Positions 7,918-15,642 of a DNA stretch of 64,000 nt are shown here, one piece after another (within the stretch, counting starts at the first letter, position 1; each line of letters begins with the position of its first letter). The translations under genes and the position numbers were made by a program. Location: positions 1 to 64,000 of the forward strand of contig NZ_MKGQ01000018.1 in assembly GCF_001908105.1 (NCBI RefSeq). Reading direction: 5' to 3'. The notes beneath the pieces were generated by a model, which was not told where the DNA came from, did not search any database, and was given only the letters and a program-made list of their open reading frames with translations. Origin of the DNA: Xenorhabdus eapokensis (lineage in GTDB: Bacteria > Pseudomonadota > Gammaproteobacteria > Enterobacterales > Enterobacteriaceae).

Positions 7918-7947
7918 ACATGTTGACAGGAAACATGTGATATGTTT
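7918..7947. promoter_or_regulatory. Candidate operator upstream of the RHH-like gene
   Basis: ACATGTT (7918-7924) and AACATGT (7932-7938) form a 7-bp inverted repeat. AAACAT (7931-7936) pairs again with ATGTTT (7942-7947), giving three overlapping copies of the same half-site. A TTGACA hexamer sits at 7923-7928 on the plus strand. Such arrays are typical repressor sites, most simply for the adjacent RHH-like protein. Confidence 0.4.
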
Positions 7948-8068
7948 ACTATCTATAGATAATGTTATTAGTGATTTGTATACAACGCCAATTGAGAGCG
8001 TATTTAGGGAAAGAAAGATCGGGTACTCAGGGTGTCAAAAACCTCAGTACTTTTTTTAAAGCTTCATG

Positions 8069-8096
8069 GGTTCGCATAATCTATATTATGTTAAAT
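8069..8096 (+). other. dif site (XerC/XerD recombination site), right prophage junction
   Basis: The 28-bp match is XerC arm GGTTCGCATAA, centre TCTATA, XerD arm TTATGTTAAAT. Against E. coli dif there are two differences: base 4 of the XerC arm and base 2 of the centre. XerD-proximal half is perfect. XerCD resolve chromosome dimers at dif in the terminus, and inoviruses integrate there. The changes in the XerC side and centre fit a site partly contributed by phage DNA, but could equally be the native sequence of this genus. Confidence 0.85.
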
Positions 8097-8460
8097 GAAT
8101 AAAATGCAAACTAAAGTCTGCGGTCGAATTCCTTTCTTGCACTGCTCCTTGATAAGCTTCCCATATTCCGCTTCAGACTCCATATATGGGAAATGGTGGA
8201 ATCCAAGGCACCTTCTACACCCTCTACCTTTAACGACTTTTTTTGGTGCTGATAAGTGCGGGAAATACTCCAACATCCCTGTCAAGATAGGCTGTTAACA
8301 GATCCTTCCACGGCTCTACCGCAAAGACAATGTTTGCCAGCGTAGTCCCCTCTTCGATTATGACGGCGTGACGAAAAAAGCGGAGAAGAAAGAAAGGATC
8401 AGCATCAGCAATCGTTTTCTGAATTGACAGCAGTGAAAGTGCGCTTGAATCATCATAATC
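8091..8460 (-). pseudogene. Degenerate protein-coding remnant beside dif
   Basis: On the minus strand a stop-free frame from 8460 to 8230 reads like real protein (DPFFLLRFFRHAVIIEEGTT, then EPWKDLLTAYLDRDVG) but has no start codon after an upstream TAA. At a run of seven A residues the reading continues in another frame as KVVKGRGCRRCLGFHHFPYM and on to a stop at 8091, inside dif. The combination of missing start and frame change indicates a decayed gene. The family is not recognised. Confidence 0.45.
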
Positions 8461-8611
8461 TTACCTGAAACGCAGTATAGAGTCAGAACAAAAAATTAAC
8501 GTGCCTTCTATCATTTCATATTTCATTCTACGCTTACGGTTTTTCTACTGGATACGTGTTAGGAATTTAATAAATTCGCATAATGAATGGTGTTCTCAGA
8601 ATAGCCATATT

Positions 8612-9073
8612 TCATTTCAAGGTGCTTTTTTTTTGTTGCAATAACCAGTTATCCAGTTCATTTGCGAACCTCTGGCGATCACGCTGGTTTAACGTTGAAG
8701 GCCCTCGCGTTTGGATTCCACTCGCTCGCATCGTATCCATAAAATCACGCATAACTAGGCGTTCACGTATTGTCGCTTCACTATAACGTTCACCGCGTGG
8801 ATTGAGTGCTATCGCACCTTTTTCGATCACTTCAGCAGCAAGAGGAATATCTGCTGTAATCACTAAATCACCGATTTTTGAGCGACGAACAATTTCATTG
8901 TCAGCGACATCAAACCCAGCTTGAACTTGCAATGTATGTAAAAAAACGGATGCAGGTACACTTAATCGTTGATTTGCCACAAATGTAATTAGTACTTTTT
9001 CACGTTCTGCTGCACGATATAATATTTCTTTTATAACTTTAGGACATGCATCAGCATCTACCCATATAGACAT
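8612..9073 (-). CDS. yaiI: YaiI/YqxD family protein (UPF0178)
   Basis: A 153-residue protein with the family's N-terminal signature WVDADACP (residues 4-11) and further conserved blocks [42 protein letters not shown] and RDFMDTMR. Full length for the family, which has a PIN/NYN-like acidic site but no assigned reaction. ATG follows AAGGA at six bases. A chromosomal housekeeping-type gene, marking the end of the mobile region. Confidence 0.93.
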   Translation of the reverse strand: MSIWVDADACPKVIKEILYRAAEREKVLITFVANQRLSVPASVFLHTLQVQAGFDVADNEIVRRSKIGDLVITADIPLAAEVIEKGAIALNPRGERYSEATIRERLVMRDFMDTMRASGIQTRGPSTLNQRDRQRFANELDNWLLQQKKSTLK

Positions 9074-9252
9074 AACAGATCCTTTTCAACTTCATATTCT
9101 TATCTAACTCTAAGGATATTAACATTATTTTAAAATAATCAAACTGTTTTGACATGCTAATAGTTGACAGGTTATTTAGTTCATGCCTCTTATATACAAC
9201 AACGATGATGAACAAATTATCAGAATGATCAGAATGGGTACAAGGAGGAAAG

Positions 9253-10032
9253 ATGGCAATCAACGCAGTCGTTGCGGAAGATCATCTGTCATTGCTAAGT
9301 GAGAATATAAGTACATCAGCTCATCGCCATGCTTTTTTACATCTGATTATATCTCGAACTCATCAACCGATTACAATAAACATTGAAGAGAACTCTATTA
9401 TCAGTAAAGCTATATTAATCAATAGCAAAGTAATGCATACAATTTTTCTAGTTCAACAGCCATATTGGTTAATATTAATTAATCATACTTCATCACTAGC
9501 ATATTGTTTGCGGCATCAGTATTTACCAGAAAAAAAACCTTTTTCTTGTTTTTCTGACTTCATTTCTGAAGCATTATCCCTTAACGCGGCAAAGCTTCAA
9601 AATGTAAAGTTGGACGTTTCTCACTATAACACAGTGTGGAAAAAATTACTTGTTATCTTAGCAATTAATCACTGTTATCTTACTCATGATATCAATGATC
9701 AACGTATTCAACAGGTGCTTACAAAGATTTCCTCAACAAATGAACTTCCTGCTCAACAAGATTCACTATTAAAAACTATTTATCTATCCAAAAGCCGTTT
9801 ATCACATCTTTTTACAGATATAACTGGCAGTAGTTTAAAAAGTTATTTGCTCTTTCAGCGCTTGATGCGTGCTCTTTGGTTGATTGCACAAGGCAATCGC
9901 ATCACTGATGCCGCACTGCAATCTGGGTTTGATTCCCCTTCTCATTTATCTGCCACATGTCGGAAATTAATGGGAATAAAACCAAGTTTTGCTAAACATG
10001 TCAGCCAATTTTTGAAAGTTCCAGAGGAATAA
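9253..10032 (+). CDS. AraC-family transcriptional regulator
   Basis: A 259-residue protein. The C-terminal about 100 residues form the double helix-turn-helix of AraC proteins (LLKTIYLSKSRLSHLFTDIT; ITDAALQSGFDSPSHLSATC; RKLMGIKPS). The N-terminal about 150 residues are a sensor domain of the short cupin-like type (HRHAFLHLIISRTHQPITIN). The start has a very strong AAGGAGG site. It lies 42 bases upstream of the transglutaminase-like gene in the same direction, so the pair probably forms one unit; target and signal are unknown. Confidence 0.88.
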   Translation: MAINAVVAEDHLSLLSENISTSAHRHAFLHLIISRTHQPITINIEENSIISKAILINSKVMHTIFLVQQPYWLILINHTSSLAYCLRHQYLPEKKPFSCFSDFISEALSLNAAKLQNVKLDVSHYNTVWKKLLVILAINHCYLTHDINDQRIQQVLTKISSTNELPAQQDSLLKTIYLSKSRLSHLFTDITGSSLKSYLLFQRLMRALWLIAQGNRITDAALQSGFDSPSHLSATCRKLMGIKPSFAKHVSQFLKVPEE

Positions 10033-10074
10033 ATCTCCTACATTGTTATTTACTCAACCAATAGGAGAATAATA

Positions 10075-10794
10075 ATGGATAGATATTTAATAGAAACACA
10101 TTTGTTAGATTTTGAGGCTGAGAGCATCCAGCAATTAATTGAATCACGCCATTGGTGGGCACTTCCTGATAGCGAGAAAGTCAAATCTGTTTATAATTTT
10201 GTTCGTAATGAAATTAAATTTGGTTTTAATGAAGATGATTTATTAACTGCATCATCAATCTTGCAGTCTGGTTATGGCCAATGTAATACAAAATCTATCT
10301 TATTTATGGCACTGTTGCGCGCACTTAAAATACCCTGTCGTTTACATGGTTTCACAATCGATAAAATTTTACAAAAGGGAATTATGAACGGAGCGTTATA
10401 TGAGAGGATGCCTAAAGAGATTTCTCATACTTGGGTTGAAGCCTATATAGATGGGAAATGGTATAACTTTGAAGGTATTATTCTTGATTCGTTTTACTTA
10501 TCGGCATTGCAAAGAAAATATACGGATCATAATGGAGTATTTATCGGTTACGGTGTAGCCATTGAAGAGTTGCAAAGCCCGCCGGTTGAATGGAATGGCG
10601 ATAATGATACCTATATCCAGCGTGCAGGAATTATACAGGATTTTGGTCTGTTTGATGACCCTGACAGCTTCTTTGCAAAACATTCACAGAAACTTAGTGA
10701 TGAAGATAAAACTCTATTTACCAATGAGTTACGCCATAAAATTAATGAGAATATTACCAAGATTCGCCAGCAGAATTTTAGTGAATTAAAATAA
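10075..10794 (+). CDS. Transglutaminase-like domain protein
   Basis: A 239-residue cytoplasmic-looking protein. The catalytic triad is visible: Cys in GYGQCNTKSILFMALLRALK, His in ISHTWVEAYIDGKWYNFEG, and Asp in GIILD. This is the layout of bacterial transglutaminase-like cysteine hydrolases (proteases or amidases). No signal peptide. The start has TAGGAG at good spacing. Its substrate cannot be told; pairing with an AraC regulator suggests conditional expression. Confidence 0.82.
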   Translation: MDRYLIETHLLDFEAESIQQLIESRHWWALPDSEKVKSVYNFVRNEIKFGFNEDDLLTASSILQSGYGQCNTKSILFMALLRALKIPCRLHGFTIDKILQKGIMNGALYERMPKEISHTWVEAYIDGKWYNFEGIILDSFYLSALQRKYTDHNGVFIGYGVAIEELQSPPVEWNGDNDTYIQRAGIIQDFGLFDDPDSFFAKHSQKLSDEDKTLFTNELRHKINENITKIRQQNFSELK

Positions 10795-10804
10795 TTCTAT
10801 TTTT

Positions 10805-10837
10805 CATAAAAGACAGAAAATCTTTCTGTCTTTTATG
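10805..10837. terminator. Bidirectional terminator
   Basis: A perfect 15-bp stem CATAAAAGACAGAAA / TTTCTGTCTTTTATG with a three-base loop, A-rich on one side and T-rich on the other, lies between the convergent transglutaminase-like and old-yellow-enzyme genes. It can serve both. Confidence 0.85.
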
Positions 10838-10846
10838 TCAATTTTT

Positions 10847-11950
10847 TTAAGGATTTGCCTTCAACCAATCGGTATATCCTTTTGCCCCATTACCGTAATA
10901 AGCGTCATTATTTGCATCAACCAGTTCAATACCATAGCGTAGACGTTCTACCAAATCGGGATTGGAAATAAACGGACGCCCAAAGGCAATTGCATCCACT
11001 TTACCTTCCGCGCGACGGGAAATCGCCATTTCAAGGTCATAATTGTTATTACCGATATAAGCTCCGTCGAACAATGATCTGAGTGCATCCAGATTAATGC
11101 CCTCAGGAATATCACGATTTTTCCCCATTGTGCCTTCAACAAAATGGAGATAAGCCAGTTTGAATTTATTGAGTTGTTGAATCAGATAGCTATATGTCGT
11201 CATCACATTACTATCAAGTGGAGTGTTTCCTATTTCTGTTGTCACTGGCGACAATCTGATACCAACTCGACCACCACCCCAAATATGGGTTACAGCATCA
11301 ACAACTTCAAGAATCAATCTGGCTCGGTTTTCAATTGAACCACCGTATTGATCGGTGCGATGGTTAGTTGAATCACGTAGAAACTGTTCTAGGAGATAAT
11401 TGTTAGCAGAATGAACTTCTACTCCATCAAACCCTGCACGTTTAGCACATTCTGCCGCATGTCTATACTGCTCGATAATATAGGGGATTTCGTTGGTTCC
11501 AAGTGCACGCGGTATGGAAGCTCTCTCTATGCCACGATTGGTAAAAACATTCCCGTCTGTTTCAATAACAGATGGCGCTACCGGTGCTTCTCTATTTGGT
11601 TGAAGATCAACGTGTGAGAAACGACCGACATGCCACAATTGCATGACAATCTTACCACCAGCAACATGAATAGCATCTGTGACTTTTTTCCACCCTGCTA
11701 CCTGATCTTCTGTCCAGATTCCAGGAGTCATGGCATAACCGCGTCCCTGTGCTGAAATATTGGTTGCTTCTGAGATGATTAAACCGGCACTCACACGCTG
11801 AACATAATATGTAGCATTAAGTTCATTTTGAACCCCATCCTCATTCGTGCGGCCACGTGTTAAAGGTGCCATAACAATACGATTGGAAAGTTCAATTTCT
11901 CCTAATTTGGTTGGTGAGAAAAGATCGGTTCTAATACTATTATCGATCAT
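10847..11950 (-). CDS. nemA: Old yellow enzyme family alkene reductase (NemA-like)
   Basis: A 367-residue FMN-dependent TIM-barrel reductase. Visible blocks: N-terminal LFSPTKLGEIELSNRIVMAP, LWHVGRFSH, the active-site pair in VEVHSANNYLLEQFLRD (His and Asn, as in yeast OYE, where E. coli NemA has His-His), NHRTDQYGGSIENRARL, and FGRPFISNPDL near the end. It reduces activated C=C bonds and nitro or maleimide compounds with NAD(P)H. Full length for the family. The LysR gene 460 bases upstream is divergent and may control it. Confidence 0.9.
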   Translation of the reverse strand: MIDNSIRTDLFSPTKLGEIELSNRIVMAPLTRGRTNEDGVQNELNATYYVQRVSAGLIISEATNISAQGRGYAMTPGIWTEDQVAGWKKVTDAIHVAGGKIVMQLWHVGRFSHVDLQPNREAPVAPSVIETDGNVFTNRGIERASIPRALGTNEIPYIIEQYRHAAECAKRAGFDGVEVHSANNYLLEQFLRDSTNHRTDQYGGSIENRARLILEVVDAVTHIWGGGRVGIRLSPVTTEIGNTPLDSNVMTTYSYLIQQLNKFKLAYLHFVEGTMGKNRDIPEGINLDALRSLFDGAYIGNNNYDLEMAISRRAEGKVDAIAFGRPFISNPDLVERLRYGIELVDANNDAYYGNGAKGYTDWLKANP

Positions 11951-12409
11951 AATATTCCCTATTTTTTATATTGATATAATGGTTCGACCAACACACAAAC
12001 TTATAACTTTGTAAAATTATAACTTAAGCAGTATATATCAAGAAAATTAATTTCCATCAAATCGCTTATTATGTCTTTTTGTGAAGGAGATCCGAATGAA
12101 AGCCCGTGGATTAACGGTATTAATCAGATACTGAAACCTATTATTATTGTTCCATTTGATTATCATGATATTGAGCCATACTATGCTAATTCGCAACAAT
12201 AAATTAGGAATAATGAGCATGCTGTACAAACTTAAAAGCAATACAACAAGTGGAAGGCTAAATGGTTTTTTAGGTGAATAGTTTGAAGGTAAAGAGAAAA
12301 GCGGCGCTTTGTTCGATATCTTTGCGAAAATTACACCATTTTCACCCCAATTATCGTTAATATAGGCTGAATTTTTTTAATACACTAATTGACATAGATA
12401 TTCCTGAGT
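11951..12409. other. Divergent intergenic region, with a possible 43-codon frame
   Basis: This 459-base AT-rich gap separates divergent nemA-like and LysR genes and should hold both promoters. A direct repeat TTATAACTT occurs twice near 12000-12025. A plus-strand frame at 12071-12202 could encode 43 residues (MSFCEGDPNESPWING, then INQILKPIIIVPFDYHDIEP) but has no homology I recognise and no strong ribosome site; it may be a gene remnant. Confidence 0.4.
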
Positions 12410-13321
12410 ATGCGTAGAATGGATCATTTTAGTGGGATAACAGCGTTTGTCACAACAGCAAAACTAGGGAGTTTTACTGCTGCGGCAGAACGTCTTGGTT
12501 TGACAAAATCTGCTGTAGGTAAAAGTGTCGGGCGACTTGAAGATCGCTTAGGAATTAAGCTTTTTCAACGTTCAACACGAAGTTTGAGTTTGACACCTGA
12601 TGGAGAAGCCTTCCTGATAAATTGCCAAAGCGCTATTGATATTCTTGAACAGGCTGAATCTACACTGACCTCACATATTGCCCATCCTTCAGGACGGCTC
12701 CGCATTGATTTACCCGCTGCTTTTGGTCGTCAGAGGATACTTCCTGCGCTGTTAAAAATTGCCCATGATTATCCTGAATTATCACTGACTGTTTCATTCA
12801 GTGAGCGCTTTGTTGATTTGATTGAAGAAGGCATTGATCTTGCTGTACGTATTGGTGAACTTTCTGACAGTAGTGGTCTGGTTGCCCGTAGATTAACGAC
12901 CCAAAAACTCGTTATTTGTGTAGCGCCAGAGTATTTATCTCTTAACAATGAACCTAAAATTCCCGAAGAATTAAGCCAACATCGATGTATCGTGGGATTT
13001 CGTAGGAACCAGCCAATATCTTGGTTATTGAAGGAAAAGAACGGTAAGGTAAAACGTTATACTCCACCAGCAACTTATGAATTTTCTGATGGAGATGCAA
13101 TGTTGGAGGCTGTTCTTGCAGGGTGTGGTTTTGCACAACTTCCATTATGGATGGTGGGAAAATACCTTGAAAGTGGCGAACTCAGAGAGGTATTACCAGA
13201 ATATTCAGGTATAGAAATCCCAATTAACGCATTATGGCCGCAAAACCGTCAGTTGTTACCCAAAATACGCTATGTCGTAGACACTCTGGTTGAAATGGCG
13301 GAAAGCGGCTTGTTGAATTAA
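12410..13321 (+). CDS. LysR-family transcriptional regulator
   Basis: 303 residues. N-terminal winged helix (FVTTAKLGSFTAAAERLGLT, then KSAVGKSVGRLEDRLGIKLFQRSTRSLSLT) followed by a periplasmic-binding-like effector domain (LRIDLPAAFGRQRILPALLK; EGIDLAVRIGEL; FSDGDAMLEAVLAGCGFAQLP). Typical LysR length. ATG at 12410 or 12419, neither with a strong ribosome site. Its last four bases overlap the end of the convergent MFS gene. It faces away from the nemA-like gene, the usual arrangement for LysR control of a divergent target. Confidence 0.9.
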   Translation: MRRMDHFSGITAFVTTAKLGSFTAAAERLGLTKSAVGKSVGRLEDRLGIKLFQRSTRSLSLTPDGEAFLINCQSAIDILEQAESTLTSHIAHPSGRLRIDLPAAFGRQRILPALLKIAHDYPELSLTVSFSERFVDLIEEGIDLAVRIGELSDSSGLVARRLTTQKLVICVAPEYLSLNNEPKIPEELSQHRCIVGFRRNQPISWLLKEKNGKVKRYTPPATYEFSDGDAMLEAVLAGCGFAQLPLWMVGKYLESGELREVLPEYSGIEIPINALWPQNRQLLPKIRYVVDTLVEMAESGLLN

Positions 13322-14454
13322 TTTTTAAGGTAAATACTGAAAAAAGCTATTAAAGAAAAGAGAATGCTGCTCAGAAAAATTGCGTGTACGCCGAATTGAG
13401 CAAGAAACCACCCTCCAGCCACAGATCCAATAGTAATACCTAAATTAGAAAAAGAAATATAAAGGCTGTTAGCAAATTCCGGTGCTTCATTTGCTTCCCG
13501 CATAAGCCATGTCTGGCTGACCACCAGCCCAGCAGAATGCAGCCCACCCCAGAAAACGGTTAGTACACACATTACTATCGGTAAGGATCCAAAATACCAG
13601 ATTTGAATATAGAGAATAATTAATAAAATGGGATAGACATAGGTTGTCATCACAACATTTTTTTGCAGCAAACCACTAAAAACAAAATTGCCTATAAATC
13701 CACAAATACCAAATAGTATTAAAATTATACCGATAGAATTTTTATTAAACTGAGTGATTTTTGCTAGATAATCAGCTATATAGCTGAAATTTGAAAACAT
13801 CGCAGAAAAAATCAATATCACGGTAGAAATCGTTAGCCACAACTTCCCCTTACACAACACACGTAATTGTTCGATACTAACACTACGTTTTATAGCGGGA
13901 AGAGAAGGGACAAACAAGAGAATACCAATGAAAGCCAGAGAACAAGTAATTGCACCAAAATAAAACGCTGCGCTAAGTGATAGATGTTCAGCTATAAATG
14001 AACTCATAGGCATTCCTAACACCATTCCCACCGTGACTCCAGCAAAAACTGTTGCTATTGCTCCTGCACTTTTTTCTTTAGGAACGGCATTGGCTGCAAT
14101 CACAAGAGCAATAGCAAAGAAAACTGCATGTACCAACCCTGGAAGTATCCTGAATAGCAGCATCAAATTAAAGATATCTGTTGTAGCATATATTAGGTTA
14201 GAAACGATAAATATAAAGAGAATAATAAGAAGAACGTATTTCTTGTTATATCCAGAGAGCATCAGAGTAAAAAATGGTCCCGTTACAGCTACCACAATGG
14301 CATAAATACTTACCAGAAAACCAACCTGAGTTGGCGTCACATGCAATTGTGCTTCAAGTTGTGGTAGCAATCCAATAACGGCTATTTCGGTAGTAATAAC
14401 CCCAAAAACTGCAATTGATAAAGCTAACAGCAGGACAGAACTTTTATTTTGCAT
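13318..14454 (-). CDS. MFS efflux transporter (DHA1/AraJ-like)
   Basis: 378 residues, about twelve membrane segments, with the major-facilitator antiporter pattern: TM1 (LLALSIAVFGVITTEIAVIG, including the TTE motif common in the AraJ/YdhP/sugar-efflux branch), LPQLEAQLHVTPTQVGFLVS, and motif C-like GVTVGMVLGMPMSSFI. Likely proton-driven export of a small drug or metabolite at the inner membrane. Substrate unknown. Confidence 0.85.
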   Translation of the reverse strand: MQNKSSVLLLALSIAVFGVITTEIAVIGLLPQLEAQLHVTPTQVGFLVSIYAIVVAVTGPFFTLMLSGYNKKYVLLIILFIFIVSNLIYATTDIFNLMLLFRILPGLVHAVFFAIALVIAANAVPKEKSAGAIATVFAGVTVGMVLGMPMSSFIAEHLSLSAAFYFGAITCSLAFIGILLFVPSLPAIKRSVSIEQLRVLCKGKLWLTISTVILIFSAMFSNFSYIADYLAKITQFNKNSIGIILILFGICGFIGNFVFSGLLQKNVVMTTYVYPILLIILYIQIWYFGSLPIVMCVLTVFWGGLHSAGLVVSQTWLMREANEAPEFANSLYISFSNLGITIGSVAGGWFLAQFGVHAIFLSSILFSLIAFFSIYLKN

Positions 14455-14618
14455 AATGGAATCTATTCAGCTTTAAAGAGGTGAGTAATATGATGACAAA
14501 CCTCCAATAAGAACAGAAGGATACTTTCATCTACTGTTTGTAGACATAATTTCCTCAATGATTTTTTATAAATTTAAAGCCGCAATGTTGCAGCTTTAAT
14601 AGGTTAGTTAGATAAAAT

Positions 14619-15029
14619 CTATAAAGAAATATTTTTGACGATGTTTTCCATTACCTTAAATTCGAATACAACAATTTCCATATCTGGCGAAAAATCTCCT
14701 ATCCTCTCAAAAAAACGTTGATGTTCTACTTGCCAATGAAACAAGCTCCTATCTCCCTCACCTTCTTTCCATGCCAATTCATCGGTCATTTCAGAAAATT
14801 GCATTAAGTGCATGGCCGTGATTATGACAATACAAACTGGATTTTCTTTACTGTCGAAGACAATATAGTGATTGCCAACTGTAATTTTACTATCGTCCGA
14901 TTCATAAGAGTGGAAAGAGCAAGTCGTTGCTGTTTTTATGCCCTTGGCAACCAACTTAGCCAATTCATCATGCATGGAAGGAGAGTCACCAAATACCCAA
15001 TGCCCTGATATAACTTTATTTGTTTTCAT
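14619..15029 (-). CDS. ASCH domain protein
   Basis: 136 residues. The ASCH fold signature is visible: WVFGDSPSMHDELAKLVAKG leading into GIKTATT near the N-terminus, then a barrel of strands (VGNHYIVFDSKENPVCIVII) and the EGEGDRSLFHWQVEH segment. ASCH proteins are PUA-like and bind RNA; some are N4-acetylcytidine amidohydrolases (YqfB). This one belongs to the longer group seen beside resistance or metabolic genes. Function not assigned. Confidence 0.8.
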   Translation of the reverse strand: MKTNKVISGHWVFGDSPSMHDELAKLVAKGIKTATTCSFHSYESDDSKITVGNHYIVFDSKENPVCIVIITAMHLMQFSEMTDELAWKEGEGDRSLFHWQVEHQRFFERIGDFSPDMEIVVFEFKVMENIVKNISL

Positions 15030-15145
15030 ATTATCTCGCAGATGCTCTTGATGCTCTTTAAACCAACAAATTTTCGTTTTTACCCAAAAAATACTTTAAC
15101 AACCCTCACCCCAAATGCAGTAAAATTAGCCCTCAATCGTAGAAA

Positions 15146-15565
15146 TTGATCCGGATCATTAGCTTGTTATCGCTTTTTCGCCTCTCACAAAGCCGAACAA
15201 CCGCCATTATCGCTGTACTGGCGATTTTGATGTTGTTCATTGCACCAGTGGTGTCAAAAACGCTGGAGCACCACCGTGAAGGAATAAAAAGCGAGATCAA
15301 TCACCGTATGTCTGTGTCCGATATGCAATCGGCTCACACTATGCATCATCATGGTGCGGATCATGTTCATATAGGATTGATGGATGATATCGCTTGTGGT
15401 TACTGCCAGCTTCTGATTAATTTGCCTTTATTAGCGGGTGGTTTTGTTCCTTTTATTCTGCTGCTACTAATCGTATCCCGAACACCACCAGCATCGCGCT
15501 TCGTTGGCCCAATTATCCGGCTGTTTTACGGCGAATCACAACCACGCGCCCCACCCCATAATTAG
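15146..15565 (+). CDS. DUF2946-type membrane protein
   Basis: 139 residues with two hydrophobic segments (about residues 20-40 and 92-110) and a histidine-rich middle (HTMHHHGADHVHIG) followed by CGYCQLL. Such His- and Cys-rich DUF2946 proteins often sit next to TonB-dependent copper receptors, as here (the receptor starts 77 bases downstream), and are thought to take part in copper handling. The start is uncertain: TTG at 15146 or 15164, neither with a clear ribosome site. Confidence 0.75.
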   Translation: MIRIISLLSLFRLSQSRTTAIIAVLAILMLFIAPVVSKTLEHHREGIKSEINHRMSVSDMQSAHTMHHHGADHVHIGLMDDIACGYCQLLINLPLLAGGFVPFILLLLIVSRTPPASRFVGPIIRLFYGESQPRAPPHN

Positions 15566-15642
15566 TCTGCTTGAAATAAACCATTTTATTTTCTTTGCCT
15601 TACACAGTTTATACGGCAAGTTTGCTAATTAAGGGATCTTTT

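Larger units (their letters stand above)
1..8096 (+). mobile_element. Integrated filamentous phage (inovirus), right-hand part, ending at dif
   Basis: A colinear set of filamentous-phage genes runs rightward: ssDNA-binding protein, small coat protein, major coat, pIII-like, pVI-like, pI/Zot and pIV secretin. An f1-like complementary-strand origin follows, and then a dif-like site at 8069-8096. Filamentous phages such as CTXphi, Ypf and CUS-1 integrate at dif through host XerC/XerD, so the site is read as the right attachment junction. The replication initiator (gene II type) and the left junction are not visible and should lie left of base 1. Leftward genes between origin and dif (6132-7857) are read as cargo or regulatory genes of the phage. 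The left limit is unknown, so position 1 is only the window edge. Confidence 0.85.

Noticed and set aside
8095..8298. Plus-strand 67-codon frame just after dif
   Set aside because: Starts inside dif, no ribosome site; the minus-strand fragments have better protein character.
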